NCBI RefSeq assembly: GCF_039541115.1
Contig: NZ_BAABFP010000005.1
Coordinates: 232,447 to 296,446, forward strand
Direction: 5' to 3'
Length of the DNA stretch: 64,000 nt
From: Angustibacter luteus
Lineage (GTDB): Bacteria > Actinomycetota > Actinomycetes > Actinomycetales > Angustibacteraceae
Below the pieces are notes generated by a model. It did not search any database. It worked only from the letters and a program-made list of their open reading frames with translations, and was not told the DNA's origin. Within the stretch, counting starts at the first letter, position 1, and every line of letters starts with the position of its first letter. The translations under genes and the position numbers were made by a program. This document shows, piece by piece, positions 17,483-26,817 of the stretch.

Positions 17483-18931
17483 ATGGCCGAGCAGGGGGTT
17501 CAGCCCCAGTCCGTCGACCTCGTGGTGCTGGGTGCCGGCATCTCGGGGCTGACCGCCGCGCGCCGCGCCGCGGCCCGTGGGCTGTCGGTGCTGGTGCTGG
17601 AGCCCGAGGAGCAGGTGGGGGGTCGGTCGGCCAGCTTCGACGTCGCGGGCGTGCAGGTGGACGTCGGTGCCCGCCGGCTGCCGTCGACACTCGACCCGGA
17701 CGTGCTCGAGCACCTGCGCGGGCTGCTGGGTGACGACCTGCAGACCCGCCCCCAGCGCGGCCGGCTGCGGGTCGCCGGCCAGTGGATCAGCTACCCGCTG
17801 CGGGCCAGCGACCTGGCGGCTCGCATGCCGCGCCGGCTCACCCTGTCCGCCGCGCGCGGCGCGGCGCGCGGACCCGCCCGGCGCCGGCACGACGACACCT
17901 ACCAGGGTGTGCTGCGCTCGGGGCTCGGCCCCGCCCTGTACGACGCCGTGTTCGGGCCGTTCGCGCGCAAGCTCTACGGCCTCGAGGGTGCCCAGCTGGA
18001 CCCCGAGCAGGCGCACCGGCTGCTCGCCTCGGAGCGTCCGACCCGGTCCGCCGGCCAGGTCCTGCGCCGCTCGCGCAACCGCGAGGTCGTCAGCCCGGCG
18101 GCGTTCCTGTACCCACGCGGCGGCTTCGGGCAGATCCCGGCAGCGCTGGCCCAGGCGGCAGCCGACAGCGGCGCGCGGCTGGTGACCGGTGCACCGGTGC
18201 GCACGCTGCACGCCCGCACGGACGGGGTCCGGGTGATCTGGGACGGCGGCGAGGTGCACGCCGCGCAGGCGTTCTCGACCGTCCCGCTGACCGACCTCGG
18301 CCGGGTCGCCCGGCCCGCGCCGTCCGCCCAGGTCGTGCAGGAGGCGGCCGGGCTCACCTACCGGTCCATGCTGCTGGTGTACCTCGTGCACGAGGGTGGC
18401 CGGTGGACGTCCTACGACACCCACTACCTACCCAGCCTGGACACCCCGGTCGCGCGGCTGAGCGAGCCGGCGAACTTCCGGACGAACCCCGAGGACCCCG
18501 CCGACCGGACCGTGCTGTGTGCCGAGATCCCGTGCACCCTCGGGGACGACCTGTGGGAGAGCCCGGACGACGTTCTCGCCGAGACGGTGGTGGCCACCAT
18601 CGCCGCGCTCGGGCTCCCGCCCGTCCGCCTGGGTGGGGTGCGGGTGCGCCGGCTCCCGAAGGCCTACCCGGTGTACGCGCTGGGCTACCACCAGCGGCTG
18701 TCCGGCCTGAGCGCCTGGGCGGAGCGGCTGGCCCACGTCACGGCGTTCGGGCGGCTCGGCCTGTTCGTGCAGGACGACACCCACCACGCCCTGCGCATGG
18801 GCTGGGACGCCGCGGACTGCTTGCAGCTCGACGGCGACGTCGCGTCGCCGGACCACGTCGTGTCCCTGGACCACGTGGCCTGGCAGGCGGCGCGGGACCG
18901 GTTCCGCCAGCACGAGACCCAGCAGGACTAG
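17483..18931 (+). CDS. FAD-dependent oxidoreductase, protoporphyrinogen-oxidase/amine-oxidase-like
   Basis: 482 aa flavoprotein. The N-terminus has the dinucleotide-binding VVLGAGISGLTAARRAAARG followed by an acidic end of beta2 (VLVLEPEEQVGGRS), i.e. the NAD(P)-binding_8/amine oxidase superfamily. The rest resembles UDP-galactopyranose-mutase-like and protoporphyrinogen-oxidase-like proteins of actinomycetes: YPRGGFGQIPAALAQAAADSGARLVTGAPV, LPKAYPVYALGYHQRL, and a C-terminal FVQDDTHHALRMGWDAADCL FAD-contact region. It is distinct from the heme-pathway oxidase at 24.7-26.1 kb. Substrate unknown; a role in modifying a polyprenyl or glycan intermediate is possible but not shown. Converges with RNase D, 3 bases apart. 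Confidence 0.75.
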   Translation: MAEQGVQPQSVDLVVLGAGISGLTAARRAAARGLSVLVLEPEEQVGGRSASFDVAGVQVDVGARRLPSTLDPDVLEHLRGLLGDDLQTRPQRGRLRVAGQWISYPLRASDLAARMPRRLTLSAARGAARGPARRRHDDTYQGVLRSGLGPALYDAVFGPFARKLYGLEGAQLDPEQAHRLLASERPTRSAGQVLRRSRNREVVSPAAFLYPRGGFGQIPAALAQAAADSGARLVTGAPVRTLHARTDGVRVIWDGGEVHAAQAFSTVPLTDLGRVARPAPSAQVVQEAAGLTYRSMLLVYLVHEGGRWTSYDTHYLPSLDTPVARLSEPANFRTNPEDPADRTVLCAEIPCTLGDDLWESPDDVLAETVVATIAALGLPPVRLGGVRVRRLPKAYPVYALGYHQRLSGLSAWAERLAHVTAFGRLGLFVQDDTHHALRMGWDAADCLQLDGDVASPDHVVSLDHVAWQAARDRFRQHETQQD

Positions 18932-18934
18932 CGC

Positions 18935-20173
18935 TCAGGCGTCTGACGCCTCGGGTTCCTCCGTCACCGGGGCCTTGGCCAGCTGGCCCAGCGCGTCGCG
19001 CAGGATCGGGGCGAGCAGCTCGACCTGCCAGGGCCGGGCGCGCAGCACCGCGAGCCGGTCCTCGAGGTCGTCCGGTGACGGCGGGTCCCAGAGGACCCGG
19101 CGGACCGTGTCCGGCGTCATCAGGTTCTCCACCGGGATGGCGAGCCGCTCGGACAGCTCGGCGATCGCGGCGCGGGCGAACGTCAGCCTGGCGGCCGCGT
19201 CGGCGTCCCGGTCCGGCCACGCGCGGGGCGGCGGCGGCGCGTCGCTCGGCAGCGACTGCAGCGGCAGCTCGTCCTCGGCGACGTGCCGACCGCGGGCCAG
19301 CGCCTCGAGCCAGCGCTTGCCGTGCCGCCGGGCCGCCGGACCGGTGAAGCCCGGCAGCACCACGAGCTCGTCCAGGGTGCGCGGGTTGCCGGTGACGGCC
19401 GAGATCATCGCCGCATCCGGCAGCACCCGGCCGGGTGAGACGTCGCGCTGGCGGGCCAGGGCGTCCCGGCTGTTCCACAGCTCGCGCAGCATCGCGAGCT
19501 GGCGGCGGGTGCGCAGCTTGTGGGTGCCGCTGGTGCGCCGCCACGGGTCGACGCGGGCCGGTGCGGGGGGCGCGGCGACCAGGGCCGCGAACTCCTGCTC
19601 CGCCCACTCCAGCTTGCCCTGCTCCTCGAGCAGCCGGGCGATCTCGTCCCGCAGGTCCACCAGCACCTCGACGTCCAGCGCGGCGTAGCGCAGCCAGTCC
19701 TGCGGCAGCGGGCGGGTCGACCAGTCCACCGCCGAGTGCTCCTTGGCCAGGGTCAGCCCGAGCAGCTCCTCCACCACGGACCCCAGCCCGACCTTCGCGA
19801 GCCCGGCCAGCCGCGCGCCCAGCTCGGTGTCGAACAGCCGGGTCGGCCGCATCCCCACGTCCGCCAGGCACGCCAGGTCCTGGGACGCGGCGTGCAGGAC
19901 CCACTCGACCCCGCGCAGGGCCTCGTCCACCGGCGACAGGTCGGGGACGGCGGCCGGGTCGATGAGCCACGAACCGGCGCCCTCGCGGCGCAGCTGCACC
20001 AGGTAGGCGGCCTGGCCGTAGCGGTAGCCGGAGGCGCGCTCGGCGTCCACGGCGACCGGACCCGTGCCCGCGGCGAGCGCATCGGCCGCCTCGACCAGCC
20101 GGCGCTCGGTGATGACGACGTCCGGGATGCCGTCGCGCGGCTCCACCAGTGGCGTGGGGGCGGCTTCGGTCAC
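18935..20173 (-). CDS. rnd: Ribonuclease D
   Basis: 3'-5' exoribonuclease for tRNA/structured RNA 3' ends. The DEDD motifs are visible: Exo I around AVDAERASGYRY, Exo II in VLHAASQDLACL, and Exo III with YAALDVEVLVDLRDEI. An HRDC-type domain follows (about residues 210-290, TRRQLAMLRELWNSRDALARQRDVSPGRVLPDAAMI) and a C-terminal helical tail, making 412 aa as in other actinobacterial RNase D. GTG at 20173 is preferred to GTG 20182 because TACGGT (20181-20186) sits 7 nt upstream in leaderless geometry; the difference is only three residues. The response-regulator gene upstream is 80 bases away. Confidence 0.9.
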   Translation of the reverse strand: MTEAAPTPLVEPRDGIPDVVITERRLVEAADALAAGTGPVAVDAERASGYRYGQAAYLVQLRREGAGSWLIDPAAVPDLSPVDEALRGVEWVLHAASQDLACLADVGMRPTRLFDTELGARLAGLAKVGLGSVVEELLGLTLAKEHSAVDWSTRPLPQDWLRYAALDVEVLVDLRDEIARLLEEQGKLEWAEQEFAALVAAPPAPARVDPWRRTSGTHKLRTRRQLAMLRELWNSRDALARQRDVSPGRVLPDAAMISAVTGNPRTLDELVVLPGFTGPAARRHGKRWLEALARGRHVAEDELPLQSLPSDAPPPPRAWPDRDADAAARLTFARAAIAELSERLAIPVENLMTPDTVRRVLWDPPSPDDLEDRLAVLRARPWQVELLAPILRDALGQLAKAPVTEEPEASDA

Positions 20174-20186
20174 AAGGGCCACCGTA
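20174..20186 (-). promoter_or_regulatory. Leaderless promoter of rnd
   Basis: On the minus strand TACGGT (20181-20186) then GGCCCTT and the GTG at 20173. It fits TANNNT-N7-start. It overlaps the alternative GTG at 20182. Confidence 0.4.
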
Positions 20187-20254
20187 CGCGTTCTGGCGAT
20201 GGCAGTCGGTGACCGCCGGTCGGTCCGGCGTGGCTCGGCGAGCGAGCAGGGGGC

Positions 20255-20857
20255 TTAGTGGATGACGCCAGCGCGCAGCGACAGCATGACCATCTCGGCG
20301 CGGTCGCCGGTGCCCACCTTGCGGGCGATCCGGGCCAGGTGGCTCTTGACGGTCAGCGCGGACAGGCCCAGCGCAGCGCCGATCTCCTTGTTGGAGCGGC
20401 CGTTCGCCACGTGCTGGAGCACCTCGACCTCGCGCTCGGAGAGCTGCTCGGCCAGGCCGCGTGAGCCGTGGTCGGTGGGGGAGGCGGCCGGTCGTCCCGA
20501 GACGAGGAAGCAGCGCACGCCAGCCGTCAGCGCGCCACGCACCGTGTACGCGTCGTCCATCGTCGAGACGACGACGCCGCGCTGCCAGCCGAGAGCGCGC
20601 AGGTCCCGCAGCAGGGCGACGCCGGAGCCGTCCGGCAGGACCACGTCGGTCACGCACAGGGCGTGCGGCCCCAGCAGGCGAGCCCGACGACGGGCCTCCT
20701 CGATGGTCCCGGCCTGCACGACCTCACGGGCACCGAGCGAGCGCATCATGCGGCTCACGGTGTCGCGGGCCCCCTGTGGTCCGATGACCACCAGGGCGGC
20801 GAACCGACCAGGGCGGGACAGGGGAACGCCCGCAACACGCTCGGCGACCGCAGCCAC
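20255..20857 (-). CDS. LuxR/NarL-type response regulator with degenerate receiver
   Basis: 200 aa two-domain transcription factor. Residues 1-115 are a receiver-like domain and 135-200 a LuxR helix-turn-helix (LSEREVEVLQHVANGRSNKEIGAALGLSALTVKSHLARIARKVG). The receiver is odd. The probable phosphoacceptor Asp71 (CVTDVVLPDGSG) is there. The acidic pair that binds Mg2+ is replaced by neutral residues (ALVVIGPQGARD), and the conserved lysine near CFLVSGRP is missing. Phosphorylation by a histidine kinase therefore looks unlikely. The GTG start follows AAGGAGG with 5-nt spacing, ruling out a longer version from 20890. No kinase gene lies nearby; the DUF3000 gene is upstream and rnd downstream. 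Confidence 0.88.
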   Translation of the reverse strand: MAAVAERVAGVPLSRPGRFAALVVIGPQGARDTVSRMMRSLGAREVVQAGTIEEARRRARLLGPHALCVTDVVLPDGSGVALLRDLRALGWQRGVVVSTMDDAYTVRGALTAGVRCFLVSGRPAASPTDHGSRGLAEQLSEREVEVLQHVANGRSNKEIGAALGLSALTVKSHLARIARKVGTGDRAEMVMLSLRAGVIH

Positions 20858-20983
20858 TAGCGCCTCCTTGATCCGTCCGCACCGGTCCACCCGGTCGGCA
20901 CCTGAGTTTCCCGACGGGTGCTACATCGGCAGGCGATCCGTCGTCCTTGACAAGAACGAGAGAAAACCTCGTCAACGTCGACG

Positions 20984-21574
20984 TCAGCGTCGGCGGGCCG
21001 GCAGCGCGGTCACGCCGTCCGGCAGCGGCGGCAGGCCGGCCACGGTGCACAGCAGGTCCGTCCAGGCGCACAGGTGCGCCGCCACGTCGTCGTCCGTCGG
21101 GGTCCACGAGGCGCGGATCTCGATCTCCACGCCCGACGGGCGGTCCGCGAGCGCCGCAAAGCTCTCCGACACCACCCGGGTCACCGTGCCGCCCTCGCGG
21201 GTGTACTCGGCACCGCGCAGGCCCAGCGCCTCGACGAGCCAGGACCAGCCCACCTCGCCAAGCAGGGGGTCGGCGCCGAGCTCGGGCTCGAGGTCGGCGC
21301 GCACGAACGTGACGGCGCGGAAGGTGCCGTCCCACGGTTCGGGTCCGGTGGGGTCGTAGAGCAGCACGAACCGTCCGGTCGCGAGCTCCTCCAGGTCACC
21401 GCCCGGGCGGCGGTCCACGACGTCGGCCGTCAGCGCGACGGAGTACGGCGCGATGCGGCCGGGGGAGGGTGCCTCGGTCAGCACGACCTCGGGGCGGACC
21501 ATGGCGCTCTTCAACGCTACGAGCGCCCGCTGGAAGGGTTCCGGGGCGTCGTCGGGCAAGGTCCTGGCGACCAT
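20984..21574 (-). CDS. DUF3000 family protein
   Basis: 196 aa cytoplasmic protein of an actinobacteria-restricted family of unknown function. Typical features: an N-terminal PFQRALVALKSAMVRPEVVLTEAPSPGRIAPYSVALTADV, the LYDPTGPEPWDGTFRAVTFVRADLE core and a C-terminal GWSWLVEALGLRGAEY followed by VEIEIRASWTP. The ATG is preceded 6 nt upstream by TACGCT (21581-21586), so it is probably leaderless. In actinomycetes this gene tends to neighbour hemE and rnd, as it does here, but no functional link has been established. Divergent from the DMT exporter gene 66 bases away. Confidence 0.85.
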   Translation of the reverse strand: MVARTLPDDAPEPFQRALVALKSAMVRPEVVLTEAPSPGRIAPYSVALTADVVDRRPGGDLEELATGRFVLLYDPTGPEPWDGTFRAVTFVRADLEPELGADPLLGEVGWSWLVEALGLRGAEYTREGGTVTRVVSESFAALADRPSGVEIEIRASWTPTDDDVAAHLCAWTDLLCTVAGLPPLPDGVTALPARRR

Positions 21575-21640
21575 GAGGGAAGCGTACGTCCGCGCGGGGC
21601 GGTCACCAGCGCGGCGCGCCGGTCTGGCTAGCCTTCGACC
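21575..21640. promoter_or_regulatory. Divergent leaderless promoters (DUF3000 / DMT transporter)
   Basis: Within 66 bases two -10-like boxes face opposite ways: TACGCT (21581-21586, minus) 6 nt before the DUF3000 ATG, and TAGCCT (21629-21634, plus) 6 nt before the transporter GTG. Neither gene has a Shine-Dalgarno, which makes this the tidiest example of the leaderless pattern in the window. Confidence 0.55.
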
Positions 21641-22474
21641 GTGGCCGTCCTCCTCGCTCTGCTGTCCAGCGTCATGTGGGGCAGCTCCGACTTCCTCGGC
21701 GGCCTGCGCTCGCGAATCCGGCCGGCGATGGCGGTGGTGGGCGGCTCGCAGCTGTGCGGGCTGATCGCCATCGCCCTGGTCGCACTGGTGACCGGTGCGT
21801 GGCACGGCGACGCCGGGTGGGTGGGCTGGGCGGTCGCCGCGGGCCTGTCCGGCACCGGCGGGCTGGTCTGCTTCTACGCCGCGCTGGCGGCCGGGACGAT
21901 GGGCGTGGTCTCGCCGATCGCCGCGTTGGGCGCGGTCGTGCCGGTGATCATCGGCATCGTGTCCGGGGAGCGGCCCAGTGCCCTGAGCGTGACCGGACTG
22001 GTCGTGGCGCTGCTCGGCGCGGTGCTGGCCAGTGGCCCCGAGCTGCGGGGCGGCGCCGGGGCGCGGCCGGTGGGGCTGGCCGCGCTGGCCGGGGTCGGCT
22101 TCGGCCTGGCCCTGGTGTTCATCGAGCGCGGTGCCCGCTTCGACTCCGTCATGACGCTCACCGGGATGCGGGTGACCAGCGTCGCGGTGTTCGCCGTGGT
22201 GGCGATCAGCCTGCGCAGCATCGGCGGGCTGCGCCCCTCGGACGTCGTCCCGCTGGCTGTCGTCGGGCTCGGGGACGTCGGCGCCAACCTGCTCTACGCG
22301 CTGGCCACCCAGCGCGGCCTGCTCAGCATCACCGCGGTCGTCGGCTCGCTGTACCCGGTCGTGACGGTGCTGCTGGCCCGCTTCGTGCTGCACGAGCGGC
22401 TGGCCAGGATCCAGCAGATCGGAGTCGGGGCCGCCCTGGTCGGCGTCGCCCTGGTCGCCCTGGGTCGGGTGTGA
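21641..22474 (+). CDS. DMT superfamily (EamA) transporter
   Basis: Inner-membrane transporter of 277 aa with about ten predicted hydrophobic helices in two EamA repeats, the usual length for this family. Landmarks are LLSSVMWGSSDFLGGLRSR in TM1, AALAAGTMGVVSPIAALGAVVPVIIG at the end of repeat one and LLYALATQRGLLSITAVVGSLYPVVTVLLARFVLHERL at the end of repeat two. EamA proteins mostly export metabolites or amino acids, but the substrate is not predictable. It sits between DUF3000 and hemE and ends 42 bases before hemE. Confidence 0.85.
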   Translation: MAVLLALLSSVMWGSSDFLGGLRSRIRPAMAVVGGSQLCGLIAIALVALVTGAWHGDAGWVGWAVAAGLSGTGGLVCFYAALAAGTMGVVSPIAALGAVVPVIIGIVSGERPSALSVTGLVVALLGAVLASGPELRGGAGARPVGLAALAGVGFGLALVFIERGARFDSVMTLTGMRVTSVAVFAVVAISLRSIGGLRPSDVVPLAVVGLGDVGANLLYALATQRGLLSITAVVGSLYPVVTVLLARFVLHERLARIQQIGVGAALVGVALVALGRV

Positions 22475-22516
22475 CGTCCCTGCGCGGGTGAGGACGTCGG
22501 CTCGCTGCGTGCGAGC

Positions 22517-23590
22517 ATGGACGTCGTGACGACCGCCAGCCCGAGCGCGCCCGCCCCCGACGCGGCAGCCCTGCACGACTCCGCGTTCCTGCGGGCCTGC
22601 CGGCGCGAGCCGGTCGAGCACACCCCCGTGTGGTTCATGCGCCAGGCGGGCCGGTCGCTGCCGGAGTACCGCAAGGTCCGCGAGGGCATCTCGATGCTCG
22701 ACTCGTGCGCCCGACCTGACCTGGTCGCCGAGATCACCATGCAGCCGGTGCGCCGCTACGGCGTGGACGCGGCCATCTTCTACAGCGACATCGTGGTGCC
22801 GCTCAAGGCGATCGGCGTCGACCTCGACATCGTGCCCGGCGTCGGGCCGGTGGTCGCCGAGCCGTTCGCCAGCCGCGCCGACCTGGACCGGCTGCCCGAG
22901 CTGACCGCGGCCGACGTGCCGTACGTGAGCGACGCGGTGCGCCTGCTGGTCGCCGAGCTGGGCGCCACCCCGCTCATCGGGTTCGCCGGCGCGCCGTACA
23001 CGCTCGCGTCGTACCTGGTGGAGGGCGGCCCGTCGAAGAACCACGAGCGCACCAAGGCGCTGATGTACGGCGACCCCGAGCTCTGGCACGCCCTCGCCGG
23101 TCGCCTCGCGGCGATCGCCGGTGCGTTCCTGCGGGTGCAGGTGGAGGCCGGCGCGAGTGCCGTCCAGCTGTTCGACTCCTGGGTCGGGGCCTTGCCGCTG
23201 GCCGACTACCGCGAGCTCGTGCAGCCGCACTCCGCGGCCGTGCTGGACGCCGTCGCCGACCTCGGCGTGCCCCGGATCCACTTCGGGGTGGGGACCGGTG
23301 AGCTGCTGGGCGCGATGGGCGAGGCCGGCGCGGACGTCGTGGGGGTGGACTTCCGGGTGGCGCTCGACGAGGCCAGTCGCCGGGTCGGTCCGCAGCGCGC
23401 CGTCCAGGGCAACCTCGACCCGGCCCTGCTCTTCGCGCCGGCTCCCGTGCTCGAGCGCCGGGTGCGCGCCACGGTCGAGGCCGGGCGCCGCGCCCCGGGC
23501 CATGTGTTCAACCTGGGGCACGGCGTCCCGCCGAACGCCGACCCGGCGGTGCTGAGCCGGGTCGTCGAGCTGGTTCAGGGAGCCGGCTGA
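22517..23590 (+). CDS. hemE: Uroporphyrinogen decarboxylase
   Basis: Decarboxylates uroporphyrinogen III to coproporphyrinogen III, the last step before heme branches diverge. 357 aa with the diagnostic [17 protein letters not shown] near the N-terminus, the active-site Asp in [27 protein letters not shown] and FNLGHGVPP near the end. ATG 22517 was used; a GTG at 22526 is also possible. It is followed, after a convergently placed lipoprotein gene, by hemY/cgoX and hemQ, completing the late coproporphyrin-dependent route apart from ferrochelatase. The 3' end overlaps the convergent DUF4349 gene by 16 bp. Confidence 0.97.
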   Translation: MDVVTTASPSAPAPDAAALHDSAFLRACRREPVEHTPVWFMRQAGRSLPEYRKVREGISMLDSCARPDLVAEITMQPVRRYGVDAAIFYSDIVVPLKAIGVDLDIVPGVGPVVAEPFASRADLDRLPELTAADVPYVSDAVRLLVAELGATPLIGFAGAPYTLASYLVEGGPSKNHERTKALMYGDPELWHALAGRLAAIAGAFLRVQVEAGASAVQLFDSWVGALPLADYRELVQPHSAAVLDAVADLGVPRIHFGVGTGELLGAMGEAGADVVGVDFRVALDEASRRVGPQRAVQGNLDPALLFAPAPVLERRVRATVEAGRRAPGHVFNLGHGVPPNADPAVLSRVVELVQGAG

Positions 23591-24552
23591 GGGTCCGCAC
23601 CCCGGCGGCGGGCCCACACCACGACCGGCACGGCGACCAGTGCCGCGATCACCAGGAACGGCAGCAGGGCACCGAGCACGGTGAGCACGATCGTCACCGA
23701 GGCACCCAGTGCGGTCCAGCCGGCCGAGAGGCCGGTCAGGAAGCCGCTGTCGTCGTCCTCGGGCGTGGTGGTCGCCACGACGACCGGGGTCAGGCTGACG
23801 GTGAGCGTGGACAGGCTGGTCTGGTTGTCCAACGCCTTGAGCTGCGCCTCGAGTGACTCCAGGTCGGCCTCGCGGCGGGACAGCTCGCCCTCGATCTGCA
23901 CGACCTGGCCGAGGCTGGTCGCCTTGGTGAGCAGCGCGCGCACCCGTTCGACGCTGGCTCGCTGGGTCTTCACCCGGCTGCTGGTGTCCACGTACTTGGT
24001 GGTCACGTCGTCGCTGGACTGGGTGCGGCTGAGCACCGCGCCGCTCCGCGCTACCGCGGCCATGACCGTGTCCAGGGACTCGTTCGGCACCCGAGCCGTC
24101 AGCACCGACTCGGTGTAGGCCCCCGTGGTGTCCTGCGCTGGGTCTGTCGAGGTGTCCTCGGCCGGCATCGGCTCCTTCGGGCTGCTGCTGGTCTTCTCGT
24201 CCGCGATGAACCCCTTGGCCTGCTCCACGGCGGTTCGCACCGCCGCCGCGGCCCGGTCGACGTCCTTGGCCTGCACGGACATGGCGGCGGTCTTGATGAT
24301 CTTCTGGTCGGTGACGACCGGTGCGGCCTGGCTGCTGACGCCGGCCCCGTCACCACCGTCAGCGTCCGATGCCGCGTCACCGGCCGACGGCTCCGCGGCC
24401 TTCTCGCCGCCGACCTGGGACTGCGCCGGTCCGTCCGCGACCGCGGCAGAACCGGAGGCGGAGTCACCGCTGTCCGCGGCCCCCCCGCAGCCGGTCAGGA
24501 CGAGGACGCTGAGCAGCGCCGTGGCTGCCAGTGCGCGTCGGGTGGTGGTCAT
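23575..24552 (-). CDS. DUF4349 domain lipoprotein
   Basis: 325 aa envelope protein. The signal peptide ends in a lipobox (LVLTGC, Cys22), predicting a lipid-anchored exported protein. A Ser/Ala/Gly/Asp-rich linker (to about residue 75) precedes the DUF4349 domain ([32 protein letters not shown]...[19 protein letters not shown], then a coiled-coil region with [26 protein letters not shown]). The end is a transmembrane helix and a basic tail ([19 protein letters not shown]). This combination of lipid anchor plus C-terminal TM is common in the family; function unknown. GAAGGAGC precedes the ATG. It sits inside the heme gene group, on the opposite strand. Confidence 0.85.
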   Translation of the reverse strand: MTTTRRALAATALLSVLVLTGCGGAADSGDSASGSAAVADGPAQSQVGGEKAAEPSAGDAASDADGGDGAGVSSQAAPVVTDQKIIKTAAMSVQAKDVDRAAAAVRTAVEQAKGFIADEKTSSSPKEPMPAEDTSTDPAQDTTGAYTESVLTARVPNESLDTVMAAVARSGAVLSRTQSSDDVTTKYVDTSSRVKTQRASVERVRALLTKATSLGQVVQIEGELSRREADLESLEAQLKALDNQTSLSTLTVSLTPVVVATTTPEDDDSGFLTGLSAGWTALGASVTIVLTVLGALLPFLVIAALVAVPVVVWARRRGADPQPAP

Positions 24553-24660
24553 GGCAGCTCCTTCGTCGAAGATCAGCGGGCAGTGCTGGGACGTCGCCCG
24601 TCGGCGCGGTCGTTCCCACCCGGGCGTCTCGATCAGGTCACGGTCTGCGAACCTTTCGCC

Positions 24661-26106
24661 ATGCTGTCCGTCGCGGTCGTCGGAGCCGGGATCACCGGCC
24701 TCTCCGCGGCGTGGGAGCTGACCTCGCGTCGTCCGGACGTGTCGGTCGTGCTGTTGGAGGCCAGCTCCGCGGTGGGCGGGAAGCTCGCGCTCGGTGCGGT
24801 CGCCGGGCTGGACGTCGACCTGGGGGCCGAGTCGGTGCTGGCCCGTCGCCCCGAGGCGGTGGACCTGGCCCGCGAGGTCGGCCTGGGCGCGGACCTGGAG
24901 GCGCCGCGAGCCATCGGGGCGTCGGTGTGGAGCGCCGGTGCGCTGCGCGCCCTGCCCGCCGGGACGTTGATGGGCGTGCCGGGCCGGCTCGACACGCTCA
25001 CCGGACTGCTCAGCGCGGCCGAGGTCGCCGAGGTCCGGGCCGAGCCTGCGGGCACCTGGGCCCCGCTCGAGGGGGACGTGGACGTCGCGTCCTTCGTCGC
25101 GCAGCGGGTCGGCCCCGCCGTGGTCGAGCGGCTCGTCGAGCCGCTGCTGGGCGGGGTCTACGCGGGGAGCGCCGCGAACCTGTCGCTGCGCGCCACCGTG
25201 CCCGCGCTGTGGCGGGCCGCCGTCGCGGGCACCTCGGTCGTGGACGCCGCCCGGGCCGCCGCGGCCGCGGGCGTGGCCACCCGGGGAGCTGGCCCCGGTG
25301 AGCAGGCCGCCCCTGTGTTCGTCGGGGTGCGCGGCGGCGTCGGCCGCTTGCCCGTCGCGGTGGCCGCCGCCCTGCGCGGCCGCGGGGTCGACGTCCGGCT
25401 CGGGGTCACGGTCCGTGAGCTGGGTCGCCGTGAGCGCGGCTGGCGGTTGGTCACCGGACCGACCACGGACCCCGAGGCCCTGGACGTCGACGCGGTCGTG
25501 CTCGCCGTGCCGGCGGCCCCGACCGCTCGGCTGCTGCGCGACGAGGCACCGTTGGCCGCTGCCGAGCTCGCCGCCGTCGAGGCGGCGAGCATGGCGATCG
25601 TCACCTTCGCGTTCCGCCGCAACGAGATCCGCGGACTCCTCGGCTCCGGCGTGCTCGTGCCGCCGGTGGACGGTCGGTACGTGAAGGCGGCCACGTTCTC
25701 GTCGGCCAAGTGGGGCTGGCTGGACGAGGCTGCCGGTGAGCACGTCGTGCTGCGGGCCTCTGTCGGGCGGCACGGCCAGGTCGCGGACCTGCAGCGTCCC
25801 GACGACGAGCTGGTGCAGCGGGTGCTGGCCGACCTGCGCGCACTGCCGGGCGCGGTCCTGCCCGAGCCCGTCGACCACCGGGTGACCCGCTGGGGTGGCG
25901 GACTGCCGCAGTACGCCGTGGGGCACGTCGGCGCGATGGCGCGGGTCGCGGACGCCGTCGCGGGGCTGGGCGGGCTCGAGCTGGCCGGGGCGACGTACGA
26001 GGGTGTCGGCATCCCGGCGTGCGTGGCGTCGGGTCGGGCCGCCGGGGCCCGGGTCGCGACCCACCTGGACGGTCGCGCCGTCGGGTACGGGACACTGGGC
26101 GGATGA
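24661..26106 (+). CDS. hemY: Coproporphyrinogen/protoporphyrinogen oxidase (HemY/CgoX)
   Basis: Oxygen-dependent FAD flavoprotein of 481 aa. In actinobacteria this enzyme oxidises coproporphyrinogen III to coproporphyrin III (now often called cgoX; older annotations hemG/hemY). The N-terminal [17 protein letters not shown] binds FAD, followed by [25 protein letters not shown] is a signature of this family, and the end has [22 protein letters not shown] contacting FAD. The ATG at 24661 is used; an upstream in-frame ATG would add an unlikely 26-residue basic leader. GAACCT lies 6 nt before the ATG. The stop overlaps hemQ by four bases (ATGA). Confidence 0.94.
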   Translation: MLSVAVVGAGITGLSAAWELTSRRPDVSVVLLEASSAVGGKLALGAVAGLDVDLGAESVLARRPEAVDLAREVGLGADLEAPRAIGASVWSAGALRALPAGTLMGVPGRLDTLTGLLSAAEVAEVRAEPAGTWAPLEGDVDVASFVAQRVGPAVVERLVEPLLGGVYAGSAANLSLRATVPALWRAAVAGTSVVDAARAAAAAGVATRGAGPGEQAAPVFVGVRGGVGRLPVAVAAALRGRGVDVRLGVTVRELGRRERGWRLVTGPTTDPEALDVDAVVLAVPAAPTARLLRDEAPLAAAELAAVEAASMAIVTFAFRRNEIRGLLGSGVLVPPVDGRYVKAATFSSAKWGWLDEAAGEHVVLRASVGRHGQVADLQRPDDELVQRVLADLRALPGAVLPEPVDHRVTRWGGGLPQYAVGHVGAMARVADAVAGLGGLELAGATYEGVGIPACVASGRAAGARVATHLDGRAVGYGTLGG

Positions 26107-26807
26107 GCGAGGAGAGCGGCAGGGTCAAGGCCCGCGAGGCGAACGAGACGGTCCGCTACGCGATGTGGTCCGTGTTCGCCGTCCGGGACGGTCTGGGCGA
26201 CGGGGACCGCGAGAAGCTGGTCGCCGAGGTCGAGCAGGCGCTCGCCGACCTGGCGGGTGAGGACCTGACGGTGCGCGGCTGGTACGACGTCGCCGGCCTG
26301 CGCGCCGACGCCGACCTGATGGTCTGGTGGCACGCACCGACCGTGGAGACCGTGCAGGCCGCCTACCAGCGGCTCCGCCAGACCGGTCTCGGCCGGCACC
26401 TGGCACCGGTCTGGTCGAACGTCGCGCTGCACCGTCCGGCCGAGTTCAACAAGAGCCACATCCCGGCGTTCATGGCCGGTGAGCCGGCCCGCGGCTACAT
26501 CTGCGTGTACCCGTTCGTCCGTTCCTACGAGTGGTACCTGCTGCCCGACGAGGAGCGGCGTCGCATGCTCATGGAGCACGGCCTCGCCGCTCGCGGGTAC
26601 CCGGACGTGCGGGCCAACACGGTGTCGTCGTTCGCGCTGGGGGACTACGAGTGGGTGCTGGCGTTCGAGTGCGACGAGCTGCACCGGATCGTCGACCTGA
26701 TGCGTGACCTGCGGGCTACGGACGCGCGGCGGCACGTCCGCGAGGAGGTCCCCTTCTACACGGGGCCCCGCGTCGAGCTCGCCGACCTGGTCACCCGCCT
26801 CCCCTGA
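26103..26807 (+). CDS. hemQ: Coproheme decarboxylase (HemQ/ChdC)
   Basis: Converts coproheme III to heme b with peroxide, the final step of the coproporphyrin-dependent pathway. 234 aa chlorite-dismutase-fold protein: [11 protein letters not shown] at the start, [30 protein letters not shown], and the [27 protein letters not shown] region that carries the active-site tyrosine and distal residues of actinobacterial enzymes. It is translationally coupled to hemY by ATGA overlap. Its presence shows the organism uses the Gram-positive coproporphyrin route, not the protoporphyrin one. A long nested inverted repeat follows before convergent msrB. Confidence 0.96.
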   Translation: MSEESGRVKAREANETVRYAMWSVFAVRDGLGDGDREKLVAEVEQALADLAGEDLTVRGWYDVAGLRADADLMVWWHAPTVETVQAAYQRLRQTGLGRHLAPVWSNVALHRPAEFNKSHIPAFMAGEPARGYICVYPFVRSYEWYLLPDEERRRMLMEHGLAARGYPDVRANTVSSFALGDYEWVLAFECDELHRIVDLMRDLRATDARRHVREEVPFYTGPRVELADLVTRLP

Positions 26808-26817
26808 CCCCCCGCAC

